In this document: positions 52,768 to 61,272 of the stretch, in pieces | Layout of the letters: each line of letters opens with the position of its first letter | Numbering within the stretch: position 1 is the first letter of the stretch | Source: Synergistaceae bacterium | GTDB lineage: Bacteria > Synergistota > Synergistia > Synergistales > Aminobacteriaceae | Assembly (NCBI GenBank): GCA_018436595.1 | Contig: JAHDLC010000027.1 | Location: 28,939-92,938 of the forward strand | DNA: 64,000 bases | Direction: 5' to 3' | Position numbers and translations under genes: made by a program | Notes under the pieces: model-generated | The model's database searches: none | Seen by the model: the letters and a program-made list of their open reading frames with translations, nothing else | Told to the model about the DNA's origin: nothing

Positions 52768-53613
52768 ATGGATACCCGCCCGAAACGATTCAACGAACTC
52801 TGGATCACGGAAGAACAGAGCCTGGACATGAAGCTGAGCCTCCGCGTATCAGATGTACTTCTGAACGTGAAAAGCCCCTACCAGGACATCCTGCTCGTGG
52901 ACACAGGAGAATACGGCAGAATGATGATTCTTGACGGAGCCATTCAGATAACGGAACGGGATGAATTCTGCTATTCCGAAATGATGGCCCATGTGGCGCT
53001 CTCATCGCACCCTGATCCGAAAAGAGTGCTCATCGTCGGCGGCGGTGACGGGGGCGTCCTGCGGGAAGTCCTCCGCCACAAAAACGTGGAAAAGGCGACC
53101 CTGATCGATATCGATGAAGATGTGATCAACGCCTCAAAACGGTTCCTCCCGACTATCAGCGCTGCCCTTGAGGACCCCAGGGCCGATGTAAAACCAATGG
53201 ACGCCATGGTGTACATCAAGGCCGCAAAGGAAGAATTCGACATCGCCATCGTGGACAGCACTGATCCCGTGGAATTTGCCGCCGGGCTCTTCGAATCACC
53301 CTTCTACCGCGATATCCACACCGCCCTGAAAAAGGACGGAATGGTCGTTGCCCAGACAGAATCGCCCTTCACGGACCGGAACGTCGTCCGGGACGCCTTC
53401 CGGGAAATGAGTTCCGTCTTCCCCGTCGTCAGGATGTACTGGGGGGCCATGCCCACCTATCCTAGCGGAATGTGGACCTACACCGTGGGGTCAAAAACCG
53501 CAGACCCGTCGCTACCCCTTCGCCCGGCCCCTGAGGGAACGAAATACTACACGTCCGAAATCCACCGGGCTAGTTTCGTTCTTCCTCCCTTTGTCATTGA
53601 CTTGCTGAAATAA
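52768..53613 (+). CDS. speE: Spermidine synthase (polyamine aminopropyltransferase)
   Basis: The 281-residue protein starts at ATG 52768 behind AAAGGAG. The SAM-binding motif VLIVGGGDGGVLREV and the aminopropyl-acceptor residues in VDSTDPVE are present. It transfers aminopropyl from decarboxylated SAM to putrescine. It follows a decarboxylase that would supply the diamine. S-adenosylmethionine decarboxylase is not in the window. Confidence 0.95.
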   Translation: MDTRPKRFNELWITEEQSLDMKLSLRVSDVLLNVKSPYQDILLVDTGEYGRMMILDGAIQITERDEFCYSEMMAHVALSSHPDPKRVLIVGGGDGGVLREVLRHKNVEKATLIDIDEDVINASKRFLPTISAALEDPRADVKPMDAMVYIKAAKEEFDIAIVDSTDPVEFAAGLFESPFYRDIHTALKKDGMVVAQTESPFTDRNVVRDAFREMSSVFPVVRMYWGAMPTYPSGMWTYTVGSKTADPSLPLRPAPEGTKYYTSEIHRASFVLPPFVIDLLK

Positions 53614-53672
53614 GCTGCTTAGTTTAGAATATATTGGTTTATCATTAACATTCAGGAGGGGAATTGAAAGAG

Positions 53673-54614
53673 ATGAGAGTTTTGGTCGCCCTTGGAGGCA
53701 ACGCCATTCTGCAGAGAGGCCAGAAAGGCAATGCAGCGGAACAGCGGGACAATGTACAGAAAACAGTGGACCAGATCGTCAGGATGATACGGGCCGGTCA
53801 TGAGGTTGTGGTCACCCACGGCAACGGTCCCCAGGTCGGAGCTATCCTCATCCAGAACGAACTGGGCAGCGCTTCGGTTCCCGCCATGCCCATGGATGTC
53901 TGCGGAGCGGAAAGCCAGGGGCTGATCGGGTACATGTTCTGCCAGAGCTTCCACAACACCCTTGCCCTTGAAGGCCTTTCCGGCCATGAGCCCGCATGCG
54001 TCGTGACCCAAGTCGAGGTTGACCCGGCCGACCCAGCCTTCACCCACCCGACAAAGCCGGTGGGTCCCTTCTACACGGAAGACGCGGCGAAAAATCGGAT
54101 GGCTGAAACCGGAGAATTCTGGATTGACGACGCCGGACGGGGCTGGAGAAGAGTCGTTCCTTCCCCCGACCCCAAGTCCATAGTGGAAAAGGACGTCATC
54201 AACTCCCTGCTCGAAAAGGGTTTCACTGTCATCGCTTCCGGCGGGGGCGGCATTCCTGTCATCCGGAAAAGCGACGGAACATACCAGGGAGTCGAGGCGG
54301 TCATCGACAAGGACCTCGCCGGTGAAAGGCTCGCCGCGGCGGTGAAGGCGGACCTCCTGATGATCCTCACAGACGTCCCCAGGGTTGCCATCAACTACAA
54401 CACCCCGAACCAGAAATGGCTGGAGACTCTTACGGTTACCGAAATGGAAGCCCTTGAAAAAGAAGGGCATTTCAAGGCCGGATCCATGGGCCCGAAGGTT
54501 AAGGCAGCCCTCCGTTTTGTCCGCAACGGAGGAAGCCGCGCCGTCATCGCGAGCCTCGAACAGGCCCTCGAGGCCATGGAAGGGTCCGCCGGAACGCAGA
54601 TTCTCAAGGACTGA
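53673..54614 (+). CDS. arcC: Carbamate kinase
   Basis: The 313-residue protein has the amino-acid-kinase motifs [26 protein letters not shown] and the C-terminal [14 protein letters not shown]. It converts carbamoyl phosphate and ADP to ATP, carbamate then giving CO2 and ammonia. The start may be ATG 53673 or the in-frame TTG 53664; AGGAGG is 13 and 4 nt away, respectively, both atypical. A TAGAAT at 53632 hints at its own promoter. With the decarboxylase it taps the arginine/ornithine pool; arginine deiminase and carbamoyltransferase are not in this window. Confidence 0.94.
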   Translation: MRVLVALGGNAILQRGQKGNAAEQRDNVQKTVDQIVRMIRAGHEVVVTHGNGPQVGAILIQNELGSASVPAMPMDVCGAESQGLIGYMFCQSFHNTLALEGLSGHEPACVVTQVEVDPADPAFTHPTKPVGPFYTEDAAKNRMAETGEFWIDDAGRGWRRVVPSPDPKSIVEKDVINSLLEKGFTVIASGGGGIPVIRKSDGTYQGVEAVIDKDLAGERLAAAVKADLLMILTDVPRVAINYNTPNQKWLETLTVTEMEALEKEGHFKAGSMGPKVKAALRFVRNGGSRAVIASLEQALEAMEGSAGTQILKD

Positions 54615-54645
54615 CCTCAGTCTCTTTTTCCCCAGGCATATACAG

Positions 54646-54674
54646 AAAGCGGCCCCGGATGGGGCCGCTTTTTT
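54646..54674 (+). terminator. Terminator after arcC
   Basis: GCGGCCCC / GGGGCCGC with loop GGAT is followed by six T. It lies just before the IS element. Confidence 0.93.
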
Positions 54675-54706
54675 CCTGCCCTCCCCTTCCGGTGAAGGAG
54701 AGAAGC

Positions 54707-54715
54707 GTGTATCAT
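54707..54715 (+). repeat. Left target-site duplication of the IS256-family element
   Basis: GTGTATCAT, identical to the 9 bp on the other side of the element (56098-56106). Confidence 0.85.
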
Positions 54716-56097
54716 GAGTTAAACTCAGATCTGGTGTATGGACATAGAAAATGAAGTGGCGTATCCTGCCGATTGGGCTAGCAGGCTCACAATCGACATT
54801 GGAGGGATACGCCATGAAAAAGTGTACTGCATCCAGCTCTTCCGGTCCAGAGGCAACGGTCCCGGATCCCCTGACCGAACTTCTGCGGAGGGGAGCCAGA
54901 GACCTCATAGCAAAAGCTGTAGAGGCCGAACTGGAGGCTCTGCTTGAGGATTGCTCCTCTCTTCGCCTGGAAGATGGAAGAGCGGCGGTTGTCCGCAACG
55001 GATATCTTCCCGGGCGGGCTGTCCAGACAGGAATCGGGGACGTGGAAGTGAGGGTACCCAAGGTCCGGGACCGGAGCGGCAGCGGCATTGTGTTCAACAG
55101 CTCACTGCTGCCCCCTTATCTGAAGCGGGCGAAGAATGTGGAAGAATTTCTGCCCTGGCTCTACCTGAAAGGCGTTTCCACCGGAGGCTACGGAGAGGCC
55201 CTCCACAGCCTCCTGGGCGAAAATGCGAAAGGATTGTCCGCCAATACCATCTCCCGCCTCAAAGAGAAATGGACGGAAGAGCACCAGGAATGGAACCGCC
55301 GGGATCTCTCAGGCAAAAAGTACGTCTACTGGTGGGCGGACGGAGTGTACAGCCGGGTGAGGATGGATGACAAGCTCTGTCTCCTGGTCATAATCGGGAC
55401 CACGGAAAAGGGAGAGAAGGAACTGGTGGCAGTGGAAGACGGCTACCGGGAACCCGAGGCGAGCTGGCACGAAGTCCTCTCCGGCCTGCGGTCCAGGGGA
55501 CTGAAGGATGGGCCGAAACTTGCCGTCGGGGACGGGTCGCTGGGATTCTGGAACGCCCTGCGGAAAGAATATCCGGAATGTGTTCATCAACGGTGTTGGG
55601 TCCACAAGACGGCGAACGTGCTGAACAAAGTGCCGAAATCGCTCCAGGGCAAGATGAAGGCGGACCTTCACGAGATCTGGATGGCCGAGACGAAGGAAGA
55701 AGCGGGAAAAGCCTTCGACAGGGCGACGGCCAAATACGGGGCCAAATACCCCAAGGCGATTGACTGCCTGACCAAAGACCGGGAGGAACTCCTGGCTTTC
55801 TACAACTTCCCTGCGGTGCACTGGGTGCACATACGGACGAGCAATCCCGTGGAATCGGCCTTTTCCACCATACGGCTCAGGACGGCGAAGACCCGCAACT
55901 GCGGATCGAGGGCGACGACACTGGCGATGGTCTTCAAGCTGGCTCAGTCAGCAGAGAAGAGGTGGAGAAAGCTCAAAGGCTATGAGCTTCTTGGAGAAGT
56001 CATCACAGGAGTAATTTTCAAGGACGGAATTCGTGTATCGGACCAATCAGACAGGAGCGCCGCCTGATGACCCATACACCAGATTTGACAATAGCTC
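54716..56097 (+). mobile_element. IS256-family insertion sequence (1,382 bp), complete
   Basis: The element has 26-bp imperfect terminal inverted repeats (21 of 26 positions match; the inner 13-bp core ATCTGGTGTATGG is perfect at both ends), one transposase gene, and an exact 9-bp duplication of the target (GTGTATCAT). Length, repeat type and duplication length agree with IS256. It sits between the arcC terminator and kdsB, with its right end 47 bp before the kdsB start. Confidence 0.9.
54814..56067 (+). CDS. IS256-family (mutator type) transposase
   Basis: The 417-residue protein starts at ATG 54814 behind GGAGGG. It has the DDE triad of the mutator superfamily: Asp in WWADGVY, Asp in VGDGSLGFW and Glu in NPVESAFSTIRLRT, with the conserved CWVHKTANVL segment between. 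The reading frame is intact, so the element could still be active. It moves the element by cut/copy through a circular intermediate, as known for IS256. Confidence 0.95.
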   Translation: MKKCTASSSSGPEATVPDPLTELLRRGARDLIAKAVEAELEALLEDCSSLRLEDGRAAVVRNGYLPGRAVQTGIGDVEVRVPKVRDRSGSGIVFNSSLLPPYLKRAKNVEEFLPWLYLKGVSTGGYGEALHSLLGENAKGLSANTISRLKEKWTEEHQEWNRRDLSGKKYVYWWADGVYSRVRMDDKLCLLVIIGTTEKGEKELVAVEDGYREPEASWHEVLSGLRSRGLKDGPKLAVGDGSLGFWNALRKEYPECVHQRCWVHKTANVLNKVPKSLQGKMKADLHEIWMAETKEEAGKAFDRATAKYGAKYPKAIDCLTKDREELLAFYNFPAVHWVHIRTSNPVESAFSTIRLRTAKTRNCGSRATTLAMVFKLAQSAEKRWRKLKGYELLGEVITGVIFKDGIRVSDQSDRSAA

Positions 56098-56106
56098 GTG
56101 TATCAT
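56098..56106 (+). repeat. Right target-site duplication of the IS256-family element
   Basis: GTGTATCAT, identical to 54707-54715. Confidence 0.85.
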
Positions 56107-56144
56107 CATGAGCCGGTATCATTCTTCCAAAAAGGAGATGGATC

Positions 56145-56879
56145 ATGAAAACCCTCGCCGTCATTCCCGCCAGATTCGCAAGCACCCGCCTCCCCGGAAA
56201 ACCGCTTCTCCCGGTGAAAGGAGTTCCCCTGGTCGTCCGGGTACTCCGGCGGGTGGAAACGTGCTCCTCAGTGGACAGGATCATCGTCGCGGCAGACGAT
56301 AACCGGATTGCGGAAGCAGTGCGGCATGCCGGCGGAGAGTGCATGCTCACACCTCCTGAACTGCCGAGCGGAGGCGACAGGGTGGCCTGGGTCGCCGGGA
56401 AAATACCTTCCGAACTCGTCCTTAATGTCCAGGTCGACGATCCTCTCGTTGGACCGGACATGATCGATCCCCTCACTGCGGCCATGGATGACCCCTCCGT
56501 CATGCTCGCCCTCCTGTCGAAGCGGATCGAACGGGACGAGGAAGTCTCCTCGCCGAACATCGTCAAAATGGTGTTCGATACCGCAGGCAGGGCTCTCTAC
56601 TTCAGCCGGTCCCCCATTCCCTTTCCGAGAAGCGGAGACCCTGTATATTACAAGCATATCGGCCCCTATTGCTGGCGGAGGGATTTCCTCCTTTCATTCT
56701 CTTCCTGGGAACAGACGCCCCTCGAAAAATCGGAAAGCCTGGAAATGCTCCGGGTACTTGAAGGGGGCCATTCCATCGCATGCGTTCCCGTGGAGCGTGA
56801 TACCATCGAAATTGATACCCCGGAAGATGCCGAAGCCCTGGAGCGATACCTGGAACTTCACCCCGACTGCGTTTTTTAG
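56145..56879 (+). CDS. kdsB: 3-deoxy-manno-octulosonate (or Kdo8N) cytidylyltransferase
   Basis: The 244-residue protein starts behind AAAAGGAG. It has PARFASTRLPGKPL for CTP binding, NVQVDDPLV for metal binding and KHIGPYCWRRDFL typical of KdsB. It activates Kdo (or its 8-amino analogue) to the CMP-sugar for lipid A core synthesis. It faces a DegT-type aminotransferase and an iron-type alcohol dehydrogenase that fit the two steps making Kdo8N, so the natural substrate may be Kdo8N. The insertion sequence ends 47 bp upstream, so its original promoter is likely displaced. Confidence 0.93.
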   Translation: MKTLAVIPARFASTRLPGKPLLPVKGVPLVVRVLRRVETCSSVDRIIVAADDNRIAEAVRHAGGECMLTPPELPSGGDRVAWVAGKIPSELVLNVQVDDPLVGPDMIDPLTAAMDDPSVMLALLSKRIERDEEVSSPNIVKMVFDTAGRALYFSRSPIPFPRSGDPVYYKHIGPYCWRRDFLLSFSSWEQTPLEKSESLEMLRVLEGGHSIACVPVERDTIEIDTPEDAEALERYLELHPDCVF

Positions 56880-56885
56880 GAAGCT

Positions 56886-56923
56886 AAAAAACGGGCCCCG
56901 GAAAATTCCGGGGCCCGTTTTTC
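56886..56923. terminator. Bidirectional terminator between kdsB and the DegT aminotransferase
   Basis: ACGGGCCCCGGAA pairs perfectly with TTCCGGGGCCCGT around AA, flanked by A5 and T5. Confidence 0.93.
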
Positions 56924-56942
56924 TTTCTCCGAAAGTGAGATT

Positions 56943-58121
56943 TCAGAGAGCGGCCCCGGCCCCCGCCCGAATAGCCCGGATCATTTTCTCAACAGAAGAG
57001 TCGTCCATGATGATATTGAGGCCGAACATGGCGGCCCTGGCCAGCAGCCCTTCACTTTGGGCCATGGACGCGGGAGCATAGGATGGTGTTCTTGCCCCGA
57101 ACCAGTCCTTCTCTCCCATTGATTCGAGGGCCTTCCAGTGTTTGGCGTAATGCCATGTGTTGTCAGCGATGATGGAGCACCCGCCCCCCGCTGAAACGGC
57201 GGCATCTCTGAACTTCACGGCCGACTCCGCCGAAGGCAGCATGAAAATCACATGGGAGGCCGTGTCTCCCTCATCGTTGTGGGTTGGCCGGGGGACAATG
57301 CCCGTATCGGAAACGGCTTCCAGGATCCTCTTCTTGGCAGACCGCAGCAGCCCGAGGGCATAGTCCATTTTCTGCAGCGCAACAAGGCCGAGGGCTCCCT
57401 GCAGTTCGCTGAGCCTGAAGTTCACTCCCAGCCCGGACTTCCCCTCGGCCCCACGATCGTGCTCTTTGCTGTGAATATGACCGTGGTCATGGTAGCAGTC
57501 CATTCTGGAATGGATTTCCTCGCTGTCGGTGAACACGATTCCGCCTTCACCAACGGTGAGGGTCTTGTTGGGATCGAAGCTCCAGGTGCCGCATGTTCCC
57601 AGGCTGCCGAGCATCCTTCCCTTGTAGGTGCCGCCGACAACTTCACAGGCATCCTCTATGACCGGGATGCCGTATTTTTTCCCGAGTTCGGCAAACCTGT
57701 CCATATCTGCCGCAGCTCCAAACATGTGGACCGGCATGATCGCCCGGGTTCTTTCCGAAATAAGCCGCTCAGCCGAGGCCGGGTCGAGGCTCAGTGTCTC
57801 ATCGATGTCGCCGAGCACAGGGACGGCGTTGCAGGACACTATCGCCTCGACCGTGGCAATAAAAGTAAAGGGCGATGTGATGACTTCGTCCCCCGGCTGT
57901 ATGCCGATTCCTTTCAGGGCGACGATGAGGGCGGCCGTTCCGTTGGCCACTGCAAGGGCATGACGGGCTCCGGAGATTTCCCTGGCCCTGTTTTCAAACT
58001 CCTCCACCCTGTAAATTCCGTTCCTGGCTGCGTGGGATCCGTAACGGTGGATCATCTTTCTTTCAATGACATCCCGGACCGCCGCAAGTTCTTCCTTTCC
58101 GAAAATTTCCGTTCCCGCCAT
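56943..58121 (-). CDS. DegT/DnrJ/EryC1 aminotransferase, candidate Kdo8N aminotransferase (KdnA-like)
   Basis: The 392-residue protein starts at ATG 58121 behind AGGGGGAAG (ATG 58184 is a less likely option). It belongs to the sugar-aminotransferase fold: GTAALIVALKG, VIEDACEVVGG, and the PLP lysine in SFDPNKTLTVGEGG. In Shewanella a pair of such an aminotransferase (KdnA) and an iron-type alcohol dehydrogenase (KdnB) beside kdsB converts Kdo to 8-amino-Kdo. Here the same three genes are together. Glutamate would be the amino donor. Other nucleotide-sugar aminotransferase roles are possible. Confidence 0.8.
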   Translation of the reverse strand: MAGTEIFGKEELAAVRDVIERKMIHRYGSHAARNGIYRVEEFENRAREISGARHALAVANGTAALIVALKGIGIQPGDEVITSPFTFIATVEAIVSCNAVPVLGDIDETLSLDPASAERLISERTRAIMPVHMFGAAADMDRFAELGKKYGIPVIEDACEVVGGTYKGRMLGSLGTCGTWSFDPNKTLTVGEGGIVFTDSEEIHSRMDCYHDHGHIHSKEHDRGAEGKSGLGVNFRLSELQGALGLVALQKMDYALGLLRSAKKRILEAVSDTGIVPRPTHNDEGDTASHVIFMLPSAESAVKFRDAAVSAGGGCSIIADNTWHYAKHWKALESMGEKDWFGARTPSYAPASMAQSEGLLARAAMFGLNIIMDDSSVEKMIRAIRAGAGAAL

Positions 58122-58161
58122 CAGTCTTCCCCCTGTCGTTTTCTTCAGAAGCACGCACTTC

Positions 58162-59280
58162 CTATAGGGAAACGATTCTTTCATAGATCCCCCGGATATA
58201 CTCCTCCGTTGCCCGTTCCTTCCATCTGTCGCCGAAACAGCTCTGCCAGAGCTTCTCCATTCCGAGTGCCGTTTTCGTCATTTTCTCCACGTCCTTCGCC
58301 CCTATTCCGAAATCCCCGGCTTTCGGGACCTCCATGCCGTTGCCCCGGAGAAAGGAGACCGTGTCCTCGTATCCTTCAGGATAGAGCTCCCGGAGGGCAA
58401 GCATGGAAATGGTCACCGCAACGCTGTGGGGAAGGGCCGGACCGGAATTGCTCAGCCCATAGGACACTGCGTGGGCCGCCCCCACTCTTCCGCCGATGGT
58501 GCTGCTTCCTCCCAGTATGGACGCCATGGCTGACCGTACCGCATTGTCCATCCTGAACTTCCCCACTCCGGACATCAGGATGTTCCGGGACAGGCTGAGC
58601 CCGTCCCGGGCGTCGGAAACGGCATCTTCCGAACTGGTTCGGCTGTTCACGATCTCGTAGTGATGGAAGTAGCAGTCCATCAGGGTAAAAAATCGGTTGT
58701 ATTTCCGGACTTCCGAAGTGAGTCCCGGGTCGATGACCGCAACGGAGGGAGCTGTATAGGGATTGTTGATGCCCAGCTTCTTTTCCGGCCCGCGGAGCAC
58801 TGCGATAGGCGTAATTTCTGCCCCCGTTCCGCTGAGTGTCGGAAGAACCCAGATATCCGCCCCTTTTTTCATATCCAGGCCGTATCCCTGGTATGTATGG
58901 GCTGGACCTGGATTGGCGAGACATATGCCGACGGCCTTCGCCAGGTCCATGGTCGCACCCCCGCCGATGCCGACCACAACATCATGGGCTTTTGAAGCGC
59001 TTTTCACCATGGAGACTACGGTATCCACATCTCCTGTTTTGGGTTCCGACGCGGAGGCGTCGAAAAGATACAGGGCTTTCTGTCCTAAAAGGGAGGCGAA
59101 GACAGGTTGGTTCCGCAGAACGGAATCCACCACGAAGAAGGGATTCCTGTTTTCCTTTTCCAGCCTGTGAAGAAGCTCTCCCACTCCTTCACGGGAACGG
59201 ATTATTTCTGTCGGGACCCTGGTACGCCACCAGGGCTGATGGGAAAGAAAACCTTCCATGTCCGCCGGTACGTTTTTCAT
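58162..59280 (-). CDS. Iron-type alcohol dehydrogenase, candidate Kdo C8 dehydrogenase (KdnB-like)
   Basis: The 372-residue protein starts at ATG 59280; the frame runs open to 59646 but that part has no ribosome site and overlaps the AbgT gene. It has the group III ADH layout: NAD-binding VVGIGGGATMDLAKAVG, LPTLSGTGAEITP and the metal ligands in GAAHAVSYGLS and LPHSVAVT. It is 40 bp upstream of the DegT aminotransferase start and likely in the same transcript. With it and kdsB it fits the Kdo8N pathway, oxidising C8 of Kdo to an aldehyde. Confidence 0.82.
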   Translation of the reverse strand: MKNVPADMEGFLSHQPWWRTRVPTEIIRSREGVGELLHRLEKENRNPFFVVDSVLRNQPVFASLLGQKALYLFDASASEPKTGDVDTVVSMVKSASKAHDVVVGIGGGATMDLAKAVGICLANPGPAHTYQGYGLDMKKGADIWVLPTLSGTGAEITPIAVLRGPEKKLGINNPYTAPSVAVIDPGLTSEVRKYNRFFTLMDCYFHHYEIVNSRTSSEDAVSDARDGLSLSRNILMSGVGKFRMDNAVRSAMASILGGSSTIGGRVGAAHAVSYGLSNSGPALPHSVAVTISMLALRELYPEGYEDTVSFLRGNGMEVPKAGDFGIGAKDVEKMTKTALGMEKLWQSCFGDRWKERATEEYIRGIYERIVSL

Positions 59281-59600
59281 TTCTGTTTCACCCCAGACCT
59301 TGAAAAAGATTGCTCTCCACAGTACCGTTTTTCCCTTCCCCATGTCCTGCCGGTTTTGTAAGGAAAAAAGCAGAGGGAGAAACACGGGGAAAAGTGTACT
59401 CCAAGTTTTTTCTCCGGTCCAGAGTCCTTCAGGAAAGAATTTTTCATTCGAGATGGGAAAAACCGTGCCGTCCTGTCTTTTTTTCCGTTTTTTTCCTTCA
59501 CTGCTGAGGACGTTCTCCCCGAAGACAACAACCATGCCGGGCGCACCAAAAAAGCAGAGGGAAGGCTGTCCTTCCCTCTGCTTTCGAACGACCGGGCTAA
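59281..59600. other. 320-bp gap with terminator, no gene seen
   Basis: The stretch between the alcohol dehydrogenase and AbgT genes is open in the dehydrogenase frame but shows no start signal or conserved protein. It holds the AbgT terminator at 59547-59585 and presumably the promoter of the dehydrogenase/aminotransferase pair, for which I see no consensus match. Confidence 0.6.
59547..59585 (-). terminator. Terminator after the AbgT-type gene
   Basis: AAAGCAGAGGGAAGG pairs with CCTTCCCTCTGCTTT around a 4-nt loop; on the minus strand it ends in a run of T. Confidence 0.88.
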
Positions 59601-61181
59601 TTACGGCATGGGGATATGAAGGTCTGCCCCGGGACCGAGAGGCCATCCCATGGTGAACCAGAAAACCAGGAGTGCCGTAAAGAGGATAAGATACAGAATG
59701 CTGAAGGGAAGCTGGAGGGAAATGAGTGTCCCGATTCCCACTTCCTGGTCCGCATCCTGTTTGTACTGCTCATAGAAACCGATCATTACGGGAACGTAAT
59801 ACGAAAGAGGGGCAAGGTTGTTCGTGCATGAGTCTCCGACCCTGTATGCCGCCTGGGTCAGTGCGGGAGAGAATCCCATCATGCCCAGCATGGGAACGAA
59901 GATTGGTGCGAGGATAAGCCATTTCGCCGATCCGCTGGAAATAAACAGGTTGATGGTCGTCGTCAGAAGGACGAAGGCAATTATAAGCTTGCTTCCGGTC
60001 AAATTCATGGATTTCAGCCAGTCGGCTCCGTCCACGGCAAGAATGGTTGCCAGGTTGCTCGCGTTGAAGAGGTGAATGAAGATCGCCGCAGGCAGAACGA
60101 CCACGAGGAAACTGATTCCGCCCTTCAGTCCTTTTTCCATCATCTTGGGGATATCCGATCCTGCCTTGATGACTTTTGCACCGTAGCCGTAGGCAACCCC
60201 CATGAAGAAGAAGAGGAAGAAGAGGATGCCGGCGATGCTTGAAAGGAAGGGTGACCGGGGAAGAATATCACCATTATCCGCCCTGAAAAAGGATCCCTCA
60301 GGGAAAGTGAGAGCCACGATGAGAAGAATATAGGCAAGACCTGTGTACAGAGACCATTTCAGACCCCTGTTCTCAACATCAGTGACCCGGTGTTTTTCAA
60401 GCTCGGTGGCATCCATTGTGCCGCCTTCGTCCCCGAGGTACTTGCACGTGATCTTCTCCGTCACGAACGTCGTAACGAAGGCAACAACCACAGTGGCTGC
60501 GACCATCAGGTACCAGTTCATCAGGGGATGTACCGGCCCGGGGATGTTCATTCCCTTGGCGGCCGACTCGGTGATGCCTGCAAGGAGCGCGTCCGTTCCC
60601 GCAATGAAGAAGTTCGCGGTGAAACCTCCCTGGGAAGCGGCATATCCTGCCGTGATCCCTATCCACGGGTTGCGCCCCAGGGCCTTGAATATGGCCGCAC
60701 CGATCATGGGCGTGAAGATGATGCCGGCGTCGGACGCAAGGTTCGCGTTAATGCCTACGATGGCAAGGGCAAAGGTCACAAGATAGGAAGGTGCCCCGAG
60801 GATGGTCTTCCGCATGAGGGCGGAGATCATTCCGGACTGTTCCAGGAGCCCGATACCGAGCGTCATGACGATGATCAGGCCGAGAGGGGGAAAGCTTGAG
60901 TAAATCTTCAGAAGGTCAGTGAACACAACACGCATGCTCTTGAAGGTGAGCAGGTTCACTACCGAGACAACGGTCTCTTTTGCCTCGGCTCCCCCTCTTC
61001 CGGCAGCCATGTACTTGACCGACATGCCCGCGTTGCCGAGCCACCAGGACAGGGCAAGTATGACACCTGAAAGAATGACGAAAAGCCAGAAAGGATGGGG
61101 GAGCTTGTTTCCTACGATCTCAACTCCCTTGATGAAGCGCATGAGCAAACCCCGCTTCTTGGGTGCAGTTGCTTCCGACAT
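59601..61181 (-). CDS. AbgT-family transporter
   Basis: The 526-residue membrane protein has about eleven to thirteen hydrophobic segments, beginning HPFWLFVILSGVILALSW, and matches the AbgT family (p-aminobenzoyl-glutamate importers; some members export sulfonamides). AAAGGAGG precedes the ATG. Two M20 amidohydrolases, one AbgA-like, are directly upstream on the same strand, so it probably imports an acylated amino acid or dipeptide that they hydrolyse. Confidence 0.92.
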   Translation of the reverse strand: MSEATAPKKRGLLMRFIKGVEIVGNKLPHPFWLFVILSGVILALSWWLGNAGMSVKYMAAGRGGAEAKETVVSVVNLLTFKSMRVVFTDLLKIYSSFPPLGLIIVMTLGIGLLEQSGMISALMRKTILGAPSYLVTFALAIVGINANLASDAGIIFTPMIGAAIFKALGRNPWIGITAGYAASQGGFTANFFIAGTDALLAGITESAAKGMNIPGPVHPLMNWYLMVAATVVVAFVTTFVTEKITCKYLGDEGGTMDATELEKHRVTDVENRGLKWSLYTGLAYILLIVALTFPEGSFFRADNGDILPRSPFLSSIAGILFFLFFFMGVAYGYGAKVIKAGSDIPKMMEKGLKGGISFLVVVLPAAIFIHLFNASNLATILAVDGADWLKSMNLTGSKLIIAFVLLTTTINLFISSGSAKWLILAPIFVPMLGMMGFSPALTQAAYRVGDSCTNNLAPLSYYVPVMIGFYEQYKQDADQEVGIGTLISLQLPFSILYLILFTALLVFWFTMGWPLGPGADLHIPMP

Positions 61182-61272
61182 GAAAATACCTCCTTTGCAA
61201 AATTATGAAGCAGTCTTGTTGTCACAGCCATCCGTTGTTTTTTTTCCTTCTCTCCCTACCTCCTTCCGGCAG

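Noticed and set aside
59281..59646. N-terminal extension of the iron-type alcohol dehydrogenase
   Set aside because: It would run over the AbgT terminator and into the AbgT gene, has no family similarity and no ribosome site; the start at 59280 gives the normal length.
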